Below, piece after piece: positions 24,766 to 33,239 of a stretch of 45,011 nt of DNA. Source of the stretch: Prevotellaceae bacterium UBA7028 (GTDB lineage Bacteria > Bacteroidota > Bacteroidia > Bacteroidales > Bacteroidaceae); the NCBI GenBank assembly GCA_002494215.1, contig DLBF01000047.1, forward strand, positions 372-45,382. Direction: 5' to 3'. The notes under the pieces were generated by a model. That model saw nothing but the letters and a program-made list of their open reading frames with translations, had not been told where the DNA came from and did no database searches. How positions within the stretch are numbered: the stretch's first letter is position 1; each line of letters opens with the position of its first letter. A program made the position numbers and the translations under genes.

Positions 24766-26571
24766 TCATTTATCTATCTGAATTATGCTTGGTATCTTCT
24801 CGAAGATAGCTTTCCACTTGGCAGCATCGAACTTGGGACGACGGTCGTAATAGTAAACGCCGTTCTTTTCCTGCTCGACATCAGTAATCTGTGTATAGCA
24901 GAAGCCAACGACATCCTTACATGCCTTGATAGCATCAATTTCCTTCTCCAAAATTTTGAAGAATTCGTCCTCTGTTTCTATCTGTGCACCATAGCCCCAT
25001 GAGTTGCTTCTTTGCTCTTTGGGAATCCATCCCAGACCGCCAAACTCATCAATCATATAAGGCTGTCCTTCCCATTCTGCCAGATAACTCTTATCTCGCA
25101 TGTTGCGATAATGAGGCTTGCCGTCCTTGAAGGTATGGTTCTCTACCAGTTTGTCATATTCGCGGGTATAGTCGTGCACGCTCCAGATGTCGGTTTTAAC
25201 ATGACCATCGCCACTGGCATCGTTGACAGGACGAGTTGGATCGATGGCCTTAGTCAGGTTGTACAGATCTTGTACAAAGCGAACGTATGTGCCAGCCTGA
25301 GCACCCCATGTTTCGTTGAGAGGAGTCCATGTGACAATACAGGGGTGGTTGCGGTCGCGTACCACCAGCTCTGTCCATTCGCGCAAGAAGTTGCCTGTAG
25401 CCTCCTGATTGTTGACATTGGTTCCCCATGATGCCTGTTCGCCCCAGCAGATATAACCCAGTTTATCAGCCCAGTAGTAGTAACGCTCCTCGAAAGCTTT
25501 CTGGTGCAAACGGGCGCCATTGAATCCAACAGCCTTGCTCATCTCGATATCATGCTTCAAAGCCTCGTCAGAGGGAGACGTCCAGATACCTTCGGGATAG
25601 AAACCTTGATCCAGTACCAGACGCTGGAAGTAAGGCTGGTTGTTGAGATAGAAATAGCCATTGGCACAATGTATCTTACGCATGCCGGCGTATGAGTTTA
25701 CTTCGTCTATCACCTTGCCACTTGCATCCTTGACAGTATATTTAACATCGTACAGGTTAGGAGTCTCGGGGCTCCAAAGCTTGGGCTTCTTGATGGGCAA
25801 CACCACACTTGCACCATTAACGGCATTAGCTGTCTTGGTTGCTACCACCTTTCTGCCATCCAGAACCTGCACGGTAAGCGTGTTGCCGTTAGCCTCGGTA
25901 TAGAATTCGGGGCGTACGATAAGCTGCTGCTGATCGATGTCGGGAATGGCAAAAACAGTTTTCAGACCCTGAGCACTAACGGGCTCCATCCATACGGTTT
26001 GCCAGATACCAGTGGTACGTGTATAGTCGCAACCACCAGAGTAGTAGTTCCAGCATTGTTTACCACCTGGCTGTTTACCACTGCGCAAATCATCGTTTAC
26101 GCGAACCACCAGATTGGCACTCTTGCCCGCAGGTACAAACTTGGTAATGTCCATCTCGAAGCTGCTGCCAGTTCCAAAGTGCTGCATCACCTCCTTGCCA
26201 TCGATGTAGATGGTAGCTTCGTAGTCCACGGCACCAAAGTGCAGCAGAATCTGCTTTCCTGCCCATTCTGCAGGAACGCTGATGGTACGCTGGTACCACA
26301 TCGAATTAATAAAATCTGTATGTTCTACACCACTGAGCTTACTCTCAGGGCAGAAAGGAACGAGGATTTTTCCGTCGAAACCCTTGCTGTTGCGGAAGTC
26401 GCGGTTAACACCCGACTTACCGAAGTCAAAGGTATAGGTCCATGTCCCATTTAGGTTCAACCACTGTGCACGCTCAAACTGAGGACGTGGATATTCGGCA
26501 CGTGGAGTATTGGCTTTCAATCCTGTAATACCCAGGAAGGCCAAAACTGCAATAATAAGAAACTTTTTCAT
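24766..26571 (-). CDS. glycoside hydrolase family 2 enzyme
   Basis: A 601-residue exported glycosidase. Signal peptide to about LKAN (residue 21). The sugar-binding jelly roll (LNLNGTWTYTFDF, WYQRTISVP, LLHFGAVDYEATIYIDGKEV) is followed by an immunoglobulin-like domain and a TIM barrel. The acid/base is Glu420 in TPLNETWGAQ and the nucleophile is Glu509 in YMIDEFGG, so it should be active. GH2 includes beta-galactosidases, glucuronidases and mannosidases, and the specificity cannot be decided here. At ~600 residues it lacks the extra C-terminal domains of large LacZ forms. It lies 57 bases after the WYL-type regulator gene and is probably in its operon. Confidence 0.92.
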   Translation of the reverse strand: MKKFLIIAVLAFLGITGLKANTPRAEYPRPQFERAQWLNLNGTWTYTFDFGKSGVNRDFRNSKGFDGKILVPFCPESKLSGVEHTDFINSMWYQRTISVPAEWAGKQILLHFGAVDYEATIYIDGKEVMQHFGTGSSFEMDITKFVPAGKSANLVVRVNDDLRSGKQPGGKQCWNYYSGGCDYTRTTGIWQTVWMEPVSAQGLKTVFAIPDIDQQQLIVRPEFYTEANGNTLTVQVLDGRKVVATKTANAVNGASVVLPIKKPKLWSPETPNLYDVKYTVKDASGKVIDEVNSYAGMRKIHCANGYFYLNNQPYFQRLVLDQGFYPEGIWTSPSDEALKHDIEMSKAVGFNGARLHQKAFEERYYYWADKLGYICWGEQASWGTNVNNQEATGNFLREWTELVVRDRNHPCIVTWTPLNETWGAQAGTYVRFVQDLYNLTKAIDPTRPVNDASGDGHVKTDIWSVHDYTREYDKLVENHTFKDGKPHYRNMRDKSYLAEWEGQPYMIDEFGGLGWIPKEQRSNSWGYGAQIETEDEFFKILEKEIDAIKACKDVVGFCYTQITDVEQEKNGVYYYDRRPKFDAAKWKAIFEKIPSIIQIDK

Positions 26572-26628
26572 TTGTTGTTAATTTAATTTATGGTTATTCC
26601 TTCGTTATGATGTTGGTATTTCAGCTTT

Positions 26629-27324
26629 TTACATCATCCCACTGAAGAGGTCACCCTGGACGGGTGTAGCACGTTCTGCAGGAGTCTCCTTCTTGTAAAG
26701 CTTCTGCATATCGTTGATGGTACGGCGTATCTTGTTGCGGAAAGATACAGGGCCCATCACCTCGATGTCTGTGCCATATGACAGAACGATGCGGTCAATG
26801 TCATCACTCATAGGCACCTTAACCTGGATGGTAACATAGCCTTCCTCCACATTGGTCTGGCGCTGCTTTACCTCAGGGTTCTGCAAACGGGTAAGCAGGT
26901 TCTGCTCCTGACTGATGGCAATACGTACGTTGATGGATGTAAGTGGACCTTCTGCAAGAGGAGGAAGGGCACAAGTGATATCAGGCTCCTGTGCGACATC
27001 CAGGCCCAATGATGTACGCAATAGCGGGTTCTTCCACTCCAGGTTGATATAGCGGAGGATTCGCTTATGGCCTCTGCGGAAGCTTGGCATCAGTCGTGCT
27101 CCTTTCTTCTTGAAGAAAGTAACGTCGTTCTGCAGCATGCGCTTACTACAGCTCCAGTTGCGGTTCACCTTCTTTAGGCGTTGGTTTACATAGTAGATGA
27201 GACTACGGGTATTGCCTGTCTCGTTGGTAGCTGTACGTTCACCCATGAAGTACTCATAAACGGGGTCGCGAAGGGCCTCGTCAAGGAACTGCCAGCGCAG
27301 TCTTTGTAAATCATTCTGTATCAT
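26629..27324 (-). CDS. WYL-type transcriptional regulator, short form
   Basis: A 231-residue protein. The N-terminal part (SLIYYVNQRLKKVNRNWSCS then MLQNDVTFFKKKGA) resembles the winged helix of WYL regulators, and the C-terminal part (VKVPMSDDIDRIVLSYGTDI then VSFRNKIRRTINDMQKLY) is the conserved C-terminal extension of that family. Typical members are about 300-340 residues; the central WYL ligand-sensing sheet appears reduced to about 80 residues. It lies between the rhamnosidase-like and GH2 genes with gaps of 54 and 57 bases, so it may regulate this carbohydrate unit. The family is likely, the regulatory target inferred. Confidence 0.72.
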   Translation of the reverse strand: MIQNDLQRLRWQFLDEALRDPVYEYFMGERTATNETGNTRSLIYYVNQRLKKVNRNWSCSKRMLQNDVTFFKKKGARLMPSFRRGHKRILRYINLEWKNPLLRTSLGLDVAQEPDITCALPPLAEGPLTSINVRIAISQEQNLLTRLQNPEVKQRQTNVEEGYVTIQVKVPMSDDIDRIVLSYGTDIEVMGPVSFRNKIRRTINDMQKLYKKETPAERATPVQGDLFSGMM

Positions 27325-27378
27325 ATACCTTATTATATAATATATATTATCTTTAATTATGGTTATAACGTTCCGTCG

Positions 27379-28479
27379 TTATTTCGATGAGGGGGATAGG
27401 TTTAGTGTCCATCTGCCACTGCCCAGGATGCGTGAATCCTTACCTTCCTCATCGGCATAGTCCTTCGGGAAAAGCACTCTGGCCTGTACGCCAATGGGAA
27501 TATGCACTTCCCATGTGATAGAATCGTCGTCTCCCCTACTCCATTTGCTGCTGATAATGCCGTATGGACATTGATGTGAGACGGAGTTCTCGCATTTACC
27601 TTCAAGGGATGGAATGGTAATCTCTACCCTGTTATAGGCAACGCTCGAATCTGTTTGGCGGATAGCCCCTCCGCACCACGCAGGCTCGTCGGTATAGAGC
27701 CAATAAGGTTCGTATGCGGTGGAGTCAACCTTGAGCCTGCTGTATTCATGCACATCAGCCAGAAGGTTCTGCTTTTGGGCCATCTCCTTCAACATACCTA
27801 TCAATTGGATGCTAAACGTGCTGTCCTTCTGGCAGCGATATGTCATCCATTGTCTTACCATATTATAATAGTCAAAGAGCACTTTTACATCACCTTCGTC
27901 CTTGTATAGACTATAAAGTACAGCTGCTACCCTATCGACTGGGATAGCTGACGAGTCGTTTGGAACGGGCTGATAGAGTTCACCGCTATCCGACTGGTTC
28001 ATCATTAGTGTATGCAACCACCTACGATAATAAAAGTAATCGTGCTGTCCGTCTTCTTTTGTCAAAGAACTACTGTTCCATTCTGAACCTTTGCTTCCCG
28101 TTTGAATCTTCTGTATGGGACTCTGCAGATGTTCATTGTTGCTGAGCCATACCTCCAGTTGCCAATAAACGGTACTGTCGTATGGGAATCGACGTCCCTG
28201 GTAATAGACCTGTACCATGTCGGAACTCTCACGCTTTTCACTGTCCCACATCAGTGTTGGGCCGCCCTGTAAGCCCTCCTCCGTACTAGCTACCTTAATA
28301 TGATAGGCCAACTGTCGTACGTTATTCTCCTCGCTTTCTATCTGCCAGCTGAATTGTCCCGTACGTACAATACCATATGGTATCAGCATACGATTAACCC
28401 TCAGATTCTGTAGTTCAGAAGCCTCAGTAACCACTATACTCAGCATTGACACCAAAGTTATAAGCAGACGGCGACTCAT
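27379..28479 (-). CDS. shrunken alpha-L-rhamnosidase-like secreted protein
   Basis: A 366-residue exported protein (signal peptide to about VTEAS, residue 21). The N-terminal ~120 residues (NLRVNRMLIPYGI, WQIESEENNVRQLAYHI, PTLMWDSEKRESSD) match the N-terminal fibronectin-like domain of GH78 alpha-L-rhamnosidases. The last ~70 residues (CPYGIISSKWSRGDDDSITW, VHIPIGVQARVLFP) match their C-terminal beta sandwich. Between them only ~150 residues remain, including YYNMVRQWMTYRCQK, which resembles one helix of the catalytic (alpha/alpha)6 barrel. GH78 enzymes are usually 700-1000 residues, so most of the barrel has been lost and activity is doubtful. The frame is open and has a signal peptide, so it is not an obvious pseudogene. 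Confidence 0.7.
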   Translation of the reverse strand: MSRRLLITLVSMLSIVVTEASELQNLRVNRMLIPYGIVRTGQFSWQIESEENNVRQLAYHIKVASTEEGLQGGPTLMWDSEKRESSDMVQVYYQGRRFPYDSTVYWQLEVWLSNNEHLQSPIQKIQTGSKGSEWNSSSLTKEDGQHDYFYYRRWLHTLMMNQSDSGELYQPVPNDSSAIPVDRVAAVLYSLYKDEGDVKVLFDYYNMVRQWMTYRCQKDSTFSIQLIGMLKEMAQKQNLLADVHEYSRLKVDSTAYEPYWLYTDEPAWCGGAIRQTDSSVAYNRVEITIPSLEGKCENSVSHQCPYGIISSKWSRGDDDSITWEVHIPIGVQARVLFPKDYADEEGKDSRILGSGRWTLNLSPSSK

Positions 28480-28573
28480 TAGTTGTTATGTAACATTTTC
28501 GACGCAAAGATAGCAATTAATTTCCAAATGAAAAGTCTTTCAATGAAGAAGATAAAGAAAAGAAATAAAATAT

Positions 28574-28604
28574 TTTGCCGTCTCATGCAAAACCTATACC
28601 TTTG
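28574..28604 (+). promoter_or_regulatory. promoter of Fur-like gene
   Basis: TTTG (28574-28577), a 19-base spacer and TACCTTTG (28597-28604) precede the first ATG at 28637. Confidence 0.75.
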
Positions 28605-28636
28605 GCAAATATATCGGATAGCGTATAACGCTGATA

Positions 28637-29059
28637 ATGATTATGCTAATTATGATGGATGAAGGAATTATAGAGCATTTGCAGGAACATGGTGTTAAGC
28701 CAACGTCTGTTCGCATATTAGTATGGAAGGAATGTAGCCGTTCACACAAGGCATTCACGTTGCAAGATATGGAGGAGCGAATGCCGCAGATGGATCGTTC
28801 CAGCATCTTTCGTGCACTGAGACTTTTCACCGAACATCATCTTCTACACGAGATAGACGATGGAACAGGTTTCCAGAAATACTGTGTCTGCCGATGTGTA
28901 GATGACCATCATCTTAACCATATACATTTTACCTGTCGGAGGTGTGGCCGCACCTACTGTTTGGAAGAATATGCTATTCCTGTTGTAGCGCTACCCGATG
29001 GCTACGAAATGGAAGAAGCAGAATACGTTGTGAAAGGGGTATGTCCATCATGCAAATGA
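28637..29059 (+). CDS. Fur-family transcriptional regulator
   Basis: A 140-residue metal- or peroxide-responsive repressor. The N-terminal winged helix is GVKPTSVRILVWKEC through MDRSSIFRALRLFTEHHLLHEI. The dimer domain has a His-rich strand (DDHHLNHIHFTC) and two CxxC pairs, CRRC and CPSC, that would hold structural zinc. The start may be 28637, 28652 or 28655, as the first residues (MIMLIMMDEG) include several Met. It may act in iron, zinc or peroxide control; the rubrerythrin gene is 11 kb away and no link is visible. Confidence 0.9.
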   Translation: MIMLIMMDEGIIEHLQEHGVKPTSVRILVWKECSRSHKAFTLQDMEERMPQMDRSSIFRALRLFTEHHLLHEIDDGTGFQKYCVCRCVDDHHLNHIHFTCRRCGRTYCLEEYAIPVVALPDGYEMEEAEYVVKGVCPSCK

Positions 29060-29149
29060 TGTTTTTGTGTTATAAAACACCTCAAAAACCGCCTCAGAAC
29101 ACCTTTAAACGATGTTTTTTAGGTTTTTTTTGAATTTTTCCGTGCAAAT

Positions 29150-29181
29150 GTTGTGTTGTTTCATTAATATTTGTAACTTTG
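29150..29181 (+). promoter_or_regulatory. promoter of mini-histone gene
   Basis: GTTG (29150-29153), a 20-base spacer and TAACTTTG (29174-29181), 31 bases before the ATG. Confidence 0.75.
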
Positions 29182-29212
29182 CGGTGTTTACAAACTTAAA
29201 GTAATAAATTAT

Positions 29213-29386
29213 ATGAAGGATTTACTCAACCAGATTGCTGCCGCTTATGGCGCATTCGCAAAGGACGCTGCTGCTCAGGCAGAGAATGGTAACAAGGCTG
29301 CAGGTACACGTGCTCGTAAGGCTTCTCTCGAGATCGAGAAGGCTATGAAGGCATTCCGTAAGGCAAGTCTTGCTGCTGCTAAGTAA
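29213..29386 (+). CDS. histone H1-like (Hc1-type) nucleoid protein
   Basis: A 57-residue basic, Ala/Lys-rich helical protein, ATG at 29213 to TAA at 29384-29386. It begins MKDLLNQIAAAYGAFAKDAA and continues GNKAAGTRARKASLEIEKAM with a Lys/Ala end. This is the short histone H1/Hc1-like form found throughout Bacteroidales. It likely binds DNA non-specifically and compacts the nucleoid. It has its own consensus promoter and its own terminator, so it is monocistronic and probably highly expressed. Confidence 0.88.
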   Translation: MKDLLNQIAAAYGAFAKDAAAQAENGNKAAGTRARKASLEIEKAMKAFRKASLAAAK

Positions 29387-29412
29387 TTTAGCACAACATT
29401 CAAAAGAAAAAC

Positions 29413-29445
29413 AAAAGGGGCTGTTTTTACAGTCCCTTTTGCTTT
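29413..29445 (+). terminator. terminator after mini-histone gene
   Basis: AAAAGGGGCTGT and ACAGTCCCTTTT form a stem with a T-rich loop, followed by GCTTTATC. Confidence 0.85.
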
Positions 29446-29492
29446 ATCGCTCGCAAGCATTGCTTGCCTTAATTGTCCAGTGTTATAGGATA

Positions 29493-29843
29493 TTACAATT
29501 CCTTGATTGTTTCTATCATCTTTTCCTTGTCGCCACCGAAGTAATCGTCCAACGCATACTTCATTGCAATGTTTGCATAGTCCTTGCGTGAGATCTTAGA
29601 CTTGATGTAAATAAGGATTCCCGACTTAGAAGCTGAGGCATATTTCTTGGTAACCAAGATCTTGATGAAGGTGGCCAGAGTGGTGTATGCCATATCTGAA
29701 CCTTCTGCCTTGAACAGTTCTAAAATGTCGCGAACTTTTGACTGTTTAACACCCGACTCCTCTAAAGTCCATAACTTAAGCATAATCTCATGCTCTTTGG
29801 GAGTCAACAACTTCTTTTTTACAACTTTCTTCTTGTTTGCCAT
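29493..29843 (-). CDS. BlaI/MecI-type transcriptional repressor
   Basis: A 116-residue winged-helix protein. The start at 29843 (MANKKKVVKKK) is chosen over an in-frame ATG at 29909 because a consensus promoter sits at 29880-29910, overlapping that ATG. The body LTPKEHEIMLKLWTLEESGVKQSKVRDIL, then DMAYTTLATFIKILVTKKYA, is the BlaI/MecI winged helix. No BlaR1-type sensor protease gene is adjacent, so the inducing signal is unknown. Confidence 0.8.
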   Translation of the reverse strand: MANKKKVVKKKLLTPKEHEIMLKLWTLEESGVKQSKVRDILELFKAEGSDMAYTTLATFIKILVTKKYASASKSGILIYIKSKISRKDYANIAMKYALDDYFGGDKEKMIETIKEL

Positions 29844-29879
29844 GGTTCTTGTAATTTGATTGCTAATATTTCTGACATG

Positions 29880-29910
29880 CAAATTTAATATTATTAAATT
29901 GTTAACCAAA
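29880..29910 (-). promoter_or_regulatory. promoter of BlaI-like gene
   Basis: On the minus strand TTTG (29910-29907), a 19-base spacer and TAAATTTG (29887-29880). Confidence 0.8.
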
Positions 29911-29971
29911 ATGTTTTGTGGAAATTCTTGCTGTTTTTAACATATTTTACATATTTCGGGGCGAAAATCGC

Positions 29972-31930
29972 TTATTCTTCACCATTTCTGAGTGTTTCCA
30001 AACGAAAAGCACAAGGCCAAGCAATCAGCCAATCATTGATACGATTCTTTGACACAACGGGTGGAATTCCAGCACTTGAAGCACGTGTTTGCCATGTGCA
30101 TCCATAGCACGCATCACTCTGTGATCCAACTGGCCTAAGGTGTCCGTTGATCTTCAGCTTGCCATCGCCAACCAACTGGCAACTGTTGCGCCAGATAGCC
30201 TCGGCCTTCTCGCTCCACTGCGAATCGTCGGTTAGACGAGCCAGTTCGCGCCAGTCATTCACCCAACGGCAGGCAAAGGTATCGAAATAATGACGTTGTG
30301 TGCTCACACTTGTTGCACCCAATGTCTTGTAACCATATTGCTGCAACACATCACCCTCGGCATAGTTTACATTGTAATGCCAGAGCCAAGTGCTCAGGTA
30401 ATACGACACGTCAACTGCGTCATTCAGGTATGCATCATCTTTTGTAATCTTGTACAGACCAATAGCCGATGTTAGCAAGGGATAGGCAGATTCTCTGTCT
30501 ATGCAGCGAGTATCCAAAGTACCATCTGTACTGAATCCATTCTTTTTGAAATCACTTATATAATATAAGTACGCGCGTTGTGCGCTTTCGAGGTACTTCT
30601 TGTCGTTGTAGAACTCGTATGCCTTCAGCATGGCAGGTATCAGATATGCACCAATGCCACCCTCGCGTTCTACACATTTACCGTCTGTAGTCCAGCCTCT
30701 ACCATAGCATCCGTTAGGTTGCTGATCATTTAGCATGAAATTACAGATACCCCATGGAACGCCCAAATAGCCTGGACGTACCAATCGTAGTTGTTTAACC
30801 AGACGGTCAGCCTCAAAGTACTGTACGGCGGCTGTTCCCAGATTACATGCATCCAGTATGCAACGAGACTTGTTGATAACAGCATCATATTGAGTTAGGA
30901 AGAGTCCGTTTTCCAACTGGCAGTTATCAGCCCAAGTATCCAATGTTGCCAAACCCTGATCCATGGATACATGGTTACCTGTCTTAATAAAGTCCTGCAG
31001 GATGCTAACAGCCAAGCTAATATTCTGTCCCATCCATCCTACTTCGTAGCGGTTACGAGTTGCCTGCTGCCACTGCCCTTTCTCGTCCAGGTTCAGTCCC
31101 ATAAGGTAACCCATATAATCGTCGTTCTCTATCCAGAGCGAATGATGGCAGAACTCTACGCTTTCCTCCCACATCTTCTTGTCATCGGGAGTAGGCAATT
31201 CCTCTGGCTCAGCCATCAGCCAAGCCATATCCAACATATGACGGTAAGCATTATGATTTGTTTCTTTGCGAGCCACAATCAGATACATGGTCAGTGTACG
31301 TGTTTCGCCCTGCTTCATGTTGTAGGTACGTTGCCATCCGGGTATATACTGATCCTGTGCGCAATACGAAACAGGCATTTCCTCTTCGGGCCATACTATC
31401 TGGTGTGTGATGATGTTAGGCTCAGGCTGTATGCAGCAAGAGTAGTCATCTTCAGGTTTCTCGGGGACGTTGCCGAAAGTTGCAATGGCGAAATCCTCAC
31501 CCTCGCTATAGATGGCACCAGGGATAGAGGTGCGCTTGTACGAGAAGGTGTACCACTGCCTATCGCGCTTCTCGCTTTTGGGCTCCATGCCACGACTATT
31601 CAAATTTCCATTATAGGACACAGCGGGAATCATCCACCATTCGGGCTTCGAAACATGCTCGAAGCTGGCAGTAAGACGAACATTGGAAATGTCACGCTTG
31701 GCGGTGAAGGTCCAGATAATCTCCCATGTATTATCACTTACCAGTTCCTTGGTGCATTTCATCTTCACGTCCAATGGAGCTGTTGCGTTTACGGTACCTA
31801 TAAGTTTATTGTCACCTGAGAGTAACCACTCGTCTTTCCAGTGGATATTCTCCAAAATAGCTATCTGGGCATAACTCTCTGTTTGCCATATAGCTAAGAG
31901 AATAAGTAAAGTTATTCTGATATAATGCAT
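29972..31930 (-). CDS. exported six-hairpin glycosidase-like protein
   Basis: A 652-residue secreted protein if started at MHYIRITLLILLAIW (31930), which gives a clean signal peptide to about ESYAQ; an in-frame ATG at 31948 is less suitable. An N-terminal beta sandwich of ~230 residues is followed by an all-alpha region with repeated helix pairs (ENGLFLTQYDAVINK, GIGAYLIPAMLKAYEFYNDKKYLESAQRAYLYY, YPLLTSAIGLYKITKDDAYLNDAVD), the pattern of an (alpha/alpha)6 barrel as in six-hairpin glycosidases. Acidic candidates exist (EREGG, DRESAY) but I cannot name the family or the catalytic pair. It probably acts on a plant or host glycan in the periplasm or at the surface. Confidence 0.6.
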   Translation of the reverse strand: MHYIRITLLILLAIWQTESYAQIAILENIHWKDEWLLSGDNKLIGTVNATAPLDVKMKCTKELVSDNTWEIIWTFTAKRDISNVRLTASFEHVSKPEWWMIPAVSYNGNLNSRGMEPKSEKRDRQWYTFSYKRTSIPGAIYSEGEDFAIATFGNVPEKPEDDYSCCIQPEPNIITHQIVWPEEEMPVSYCAQDQYIPGWQRTYNMKQGETRTLTMYLIVARKETNHNAYRHMLDMAWLMAEPEELPTPDDKKMWEESVEFCHHSLWIENDDYMGYLMGLNLDEKGQWQQATRNRYEVGWMGQNISLAVSILQDFIKTGNHVSMDQGLATLDTWADNCQLENGLFLTQYDAVINKSRCILDACNLGTAAVQYFEADRLVKQLRLVRPGYLGVPWGICNFMLNDQQPNGCYGRGWTTDGKCVEREGGIGAYLIPAMLKAYEFYNDKKYLESAQRAYLYYISDFKKNGFSTDGTLDTRCIDRESAYPLLTSAIGLYKITKDDAYLNDAVDVSYYLSTWLWHYNVNYAEGDVLQQYGYKTLGATSVSTQRHYFDTFACRWVNDWRELARLTDDSQWSEKAEAIWRNSCQLVGDGKLKINGHLRPVGSQSDACYGCTWQTRASSAGIPPVVSKNRINDWLIAWPCAFRLETLRNGEE

Positions 31931-32006
31931 ATTCTTAAATTTCGACAAACGTTCGCTAACGTCAGTTTTATATGTTCAATGTTTAAATGTTGTACTTTTA
32001 CAACCT

Positions 32007-32990
32007 TTAGTTATTACCTTCTTTCTCTGCTTTTTCTTTAGCCTCCTTGGCTTTCTGCTCAGCAACAGCTTTTGCGCGCTGTTCGCGAATGCTATATTTC
32101 TTTTTTGAATCTTTCTCTTGTTGTTTCAGCTCTTTTTGCTTGGCCTTTTCCTCTGCTACCTGTTCAGGAGTTAATACGGGCTTCTCCACTTTTGGTTTCT
32201 CCACCTTAGCGGTCTTTTCTGCTTTGGCCGTTTTTTCTGGCTTTGCAGAAGTCTCTGCCTTAGCAGGTTTATCGGCAACTTTCGGAGTTTCCTGAACCTT
32301 AGTGTTAGCTGTTTCCGTGGGCTTCTTATCTTTTTCTGGAGATTCTGAAACCTCTGGCTTTTCCTGAGTCTCTGTAGCCTCAGGTGCCATAGCAGGCTCT
32401 CCTACTTCCTCCGATGCAGCCCTCTTTGCCTCTGCTCGTGCATTTTTGGCTTTCAGCTTATCCTCGGCTGCTTTCTCCTTCCGGCGCTGTTTCTGTTGGC
32501 GTGCCGATGCACGCAATTCAGCTCTCTCACGGGCGCCACCAGTCTTGCTCATTATCTTTGCTTTCTCGGCTTGCTGTTTGGCTTGTGTCTTTGCTGTCGC
32601 AGCTTTCTGTTTCAGATCAGCTTCAACCTTGGCACGCTCTTCCTTGCTTAAATTAGAAAGTTGATCTACATCCTGATTCTTAAGTTCTGCAGGAACATAA
32701 GGCTTTGGTTGGTAGAATTTGCCGCTCTTCTGTGCAGCCTTTACACGCTGACGGTCCTTAATAGCCTGATTGCGTGATTTCTCTAAGTCGCGTTGCAGGG
32801 TAAGCATCTCCTTATCAACGGCCTTCTGGGCATCGCGAGCTGCTTTCTGTCTGACTTTTGTCTCAGCAATGCGTTCCTTCAGATACTTCTGAATACTATC
32901 GGCACTATAGATATTCACCTTATGCTGAGCAAAAGAGGTCATGGCGACCGTAACCAGCGTAAACACCCATAATATTCTTATACTTCTCAT
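32007..32990 (-). CDS. Lys/Ala/Glu-rich coiled-coil exported protein
   Basis: A 327-residue protein, started at 32990 (MRSIRILWVFTLVTV) because this gives a signal peptide (to TSFAQ) and sits just after a consensus promoter. Almost the whole mature chain is charged heptad-type helix (YLKERIAETKVRQKAARDAQ and further), interrupted by a Pro/Glu/Lys stretch with repeats such as KTAKAEKTAKVEKPKVEKP. No catalytic domain is visible. It may span or organise the periplasm, as low-complexity TonB- or TolA-like linkers do, but there is no C-terminal TonB domain. Function unknown. Confidence 0.7.
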   Translation of the reverse strand: MRSIRILWVFTLVTVAMTSFAQHKVNIYSADSIQKYLKERIAETKVRQKAARDAQKAVDKEMLTLQRDLEKSRNQAIKDRQRVKAAQKSGKFYQPKPYVPAELKNQDVDQLSNLSKEERAKVEADLKQKAATAKTQAKQQAEKAKIMSKTGGARERAELRASARQQKQRRKEKAAEDKLKAKNARAEAKRAASEEVGEPAMAPEATETQEKPEVSESPEKDKKPTETANTKVQETPKVADKPAKAETSAKPEKTAKAEKTAKVEKPKVEKPVLTPEQVAEEKAKQKELKQQEKDSKKKYSIREQRAKAVAEQKAKEAKEKAEKEGNN

Positions 32991-33008
32991 ATTGCTTCTA
33001 TTTGGCTG

Positions 33009-33040
33009 CAAAGTTAGTAAATGTGACGTGAATAAACAAA
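33009..33040 (-). promoter_or_regulatory. promoter of coiled-coil protein gene
   Basis: On the minus strand TTTG (33040-33037), a 20-base spacer and TAACTTTG (33016-33009), 18 bases before the ATG at 32990. Confidence 0.8.
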
Positions 33041-33166
33041 TTTTACTTATAATTTCTCCGGATTGCCCGATTTTAACTTTAATTATACGTGTCAAATGAT
33101 TATCGTGTAGGATTTTCTTTATACGAAAAACAGCTATTTGCTCTCGGGAAATTTAGAGTTTTTCCC

Positions 33167-33197
33167 TTTGTCGTTAAATCAATTATTTGTAAATTTG
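33167..33197 (+). promoter_or_regulatory. promoter of purine permease gene
   Basis: TTTG (33167-33170), a 19-base spacer and TAAATTTG (33190-33197). It supports translation from 33240 rather than from an in-frame ATG at 33138, which lies upstream of the promoter. Confidence 0.85.
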
Positions 33198-33239
33198 TCG
33201 CCATTATTTAAGAATATACTGAATTTGATACACAACATT

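Noticed and set aside
27379..28479. Frameshifted pseudogene of a full rhamnosidase
   Set aside because: The frame is open from signal peptide to C-terminal domain, and neighbouring frames do not contain the missing barrel; it is an internal loss, not a frameshift.
29844..29909. N-terminal extension of the BlaI-like repressor
   Set aside because: It overlaps the promoter at 29880-29910 and precedes a well-placed start with the family's usual N-terminus.
30971..31819. Long open frame on the plus strand, 282 codons
   Set aside because: Antisense to the six-hairpin-like gene; no ribosome site, promoter or domain.
33138..33239. N-terminal extension of the purine permease
   Set aside because: The consensus promoter at 33167-33197 lies inside it, and the family N-terminus begins at 33240.
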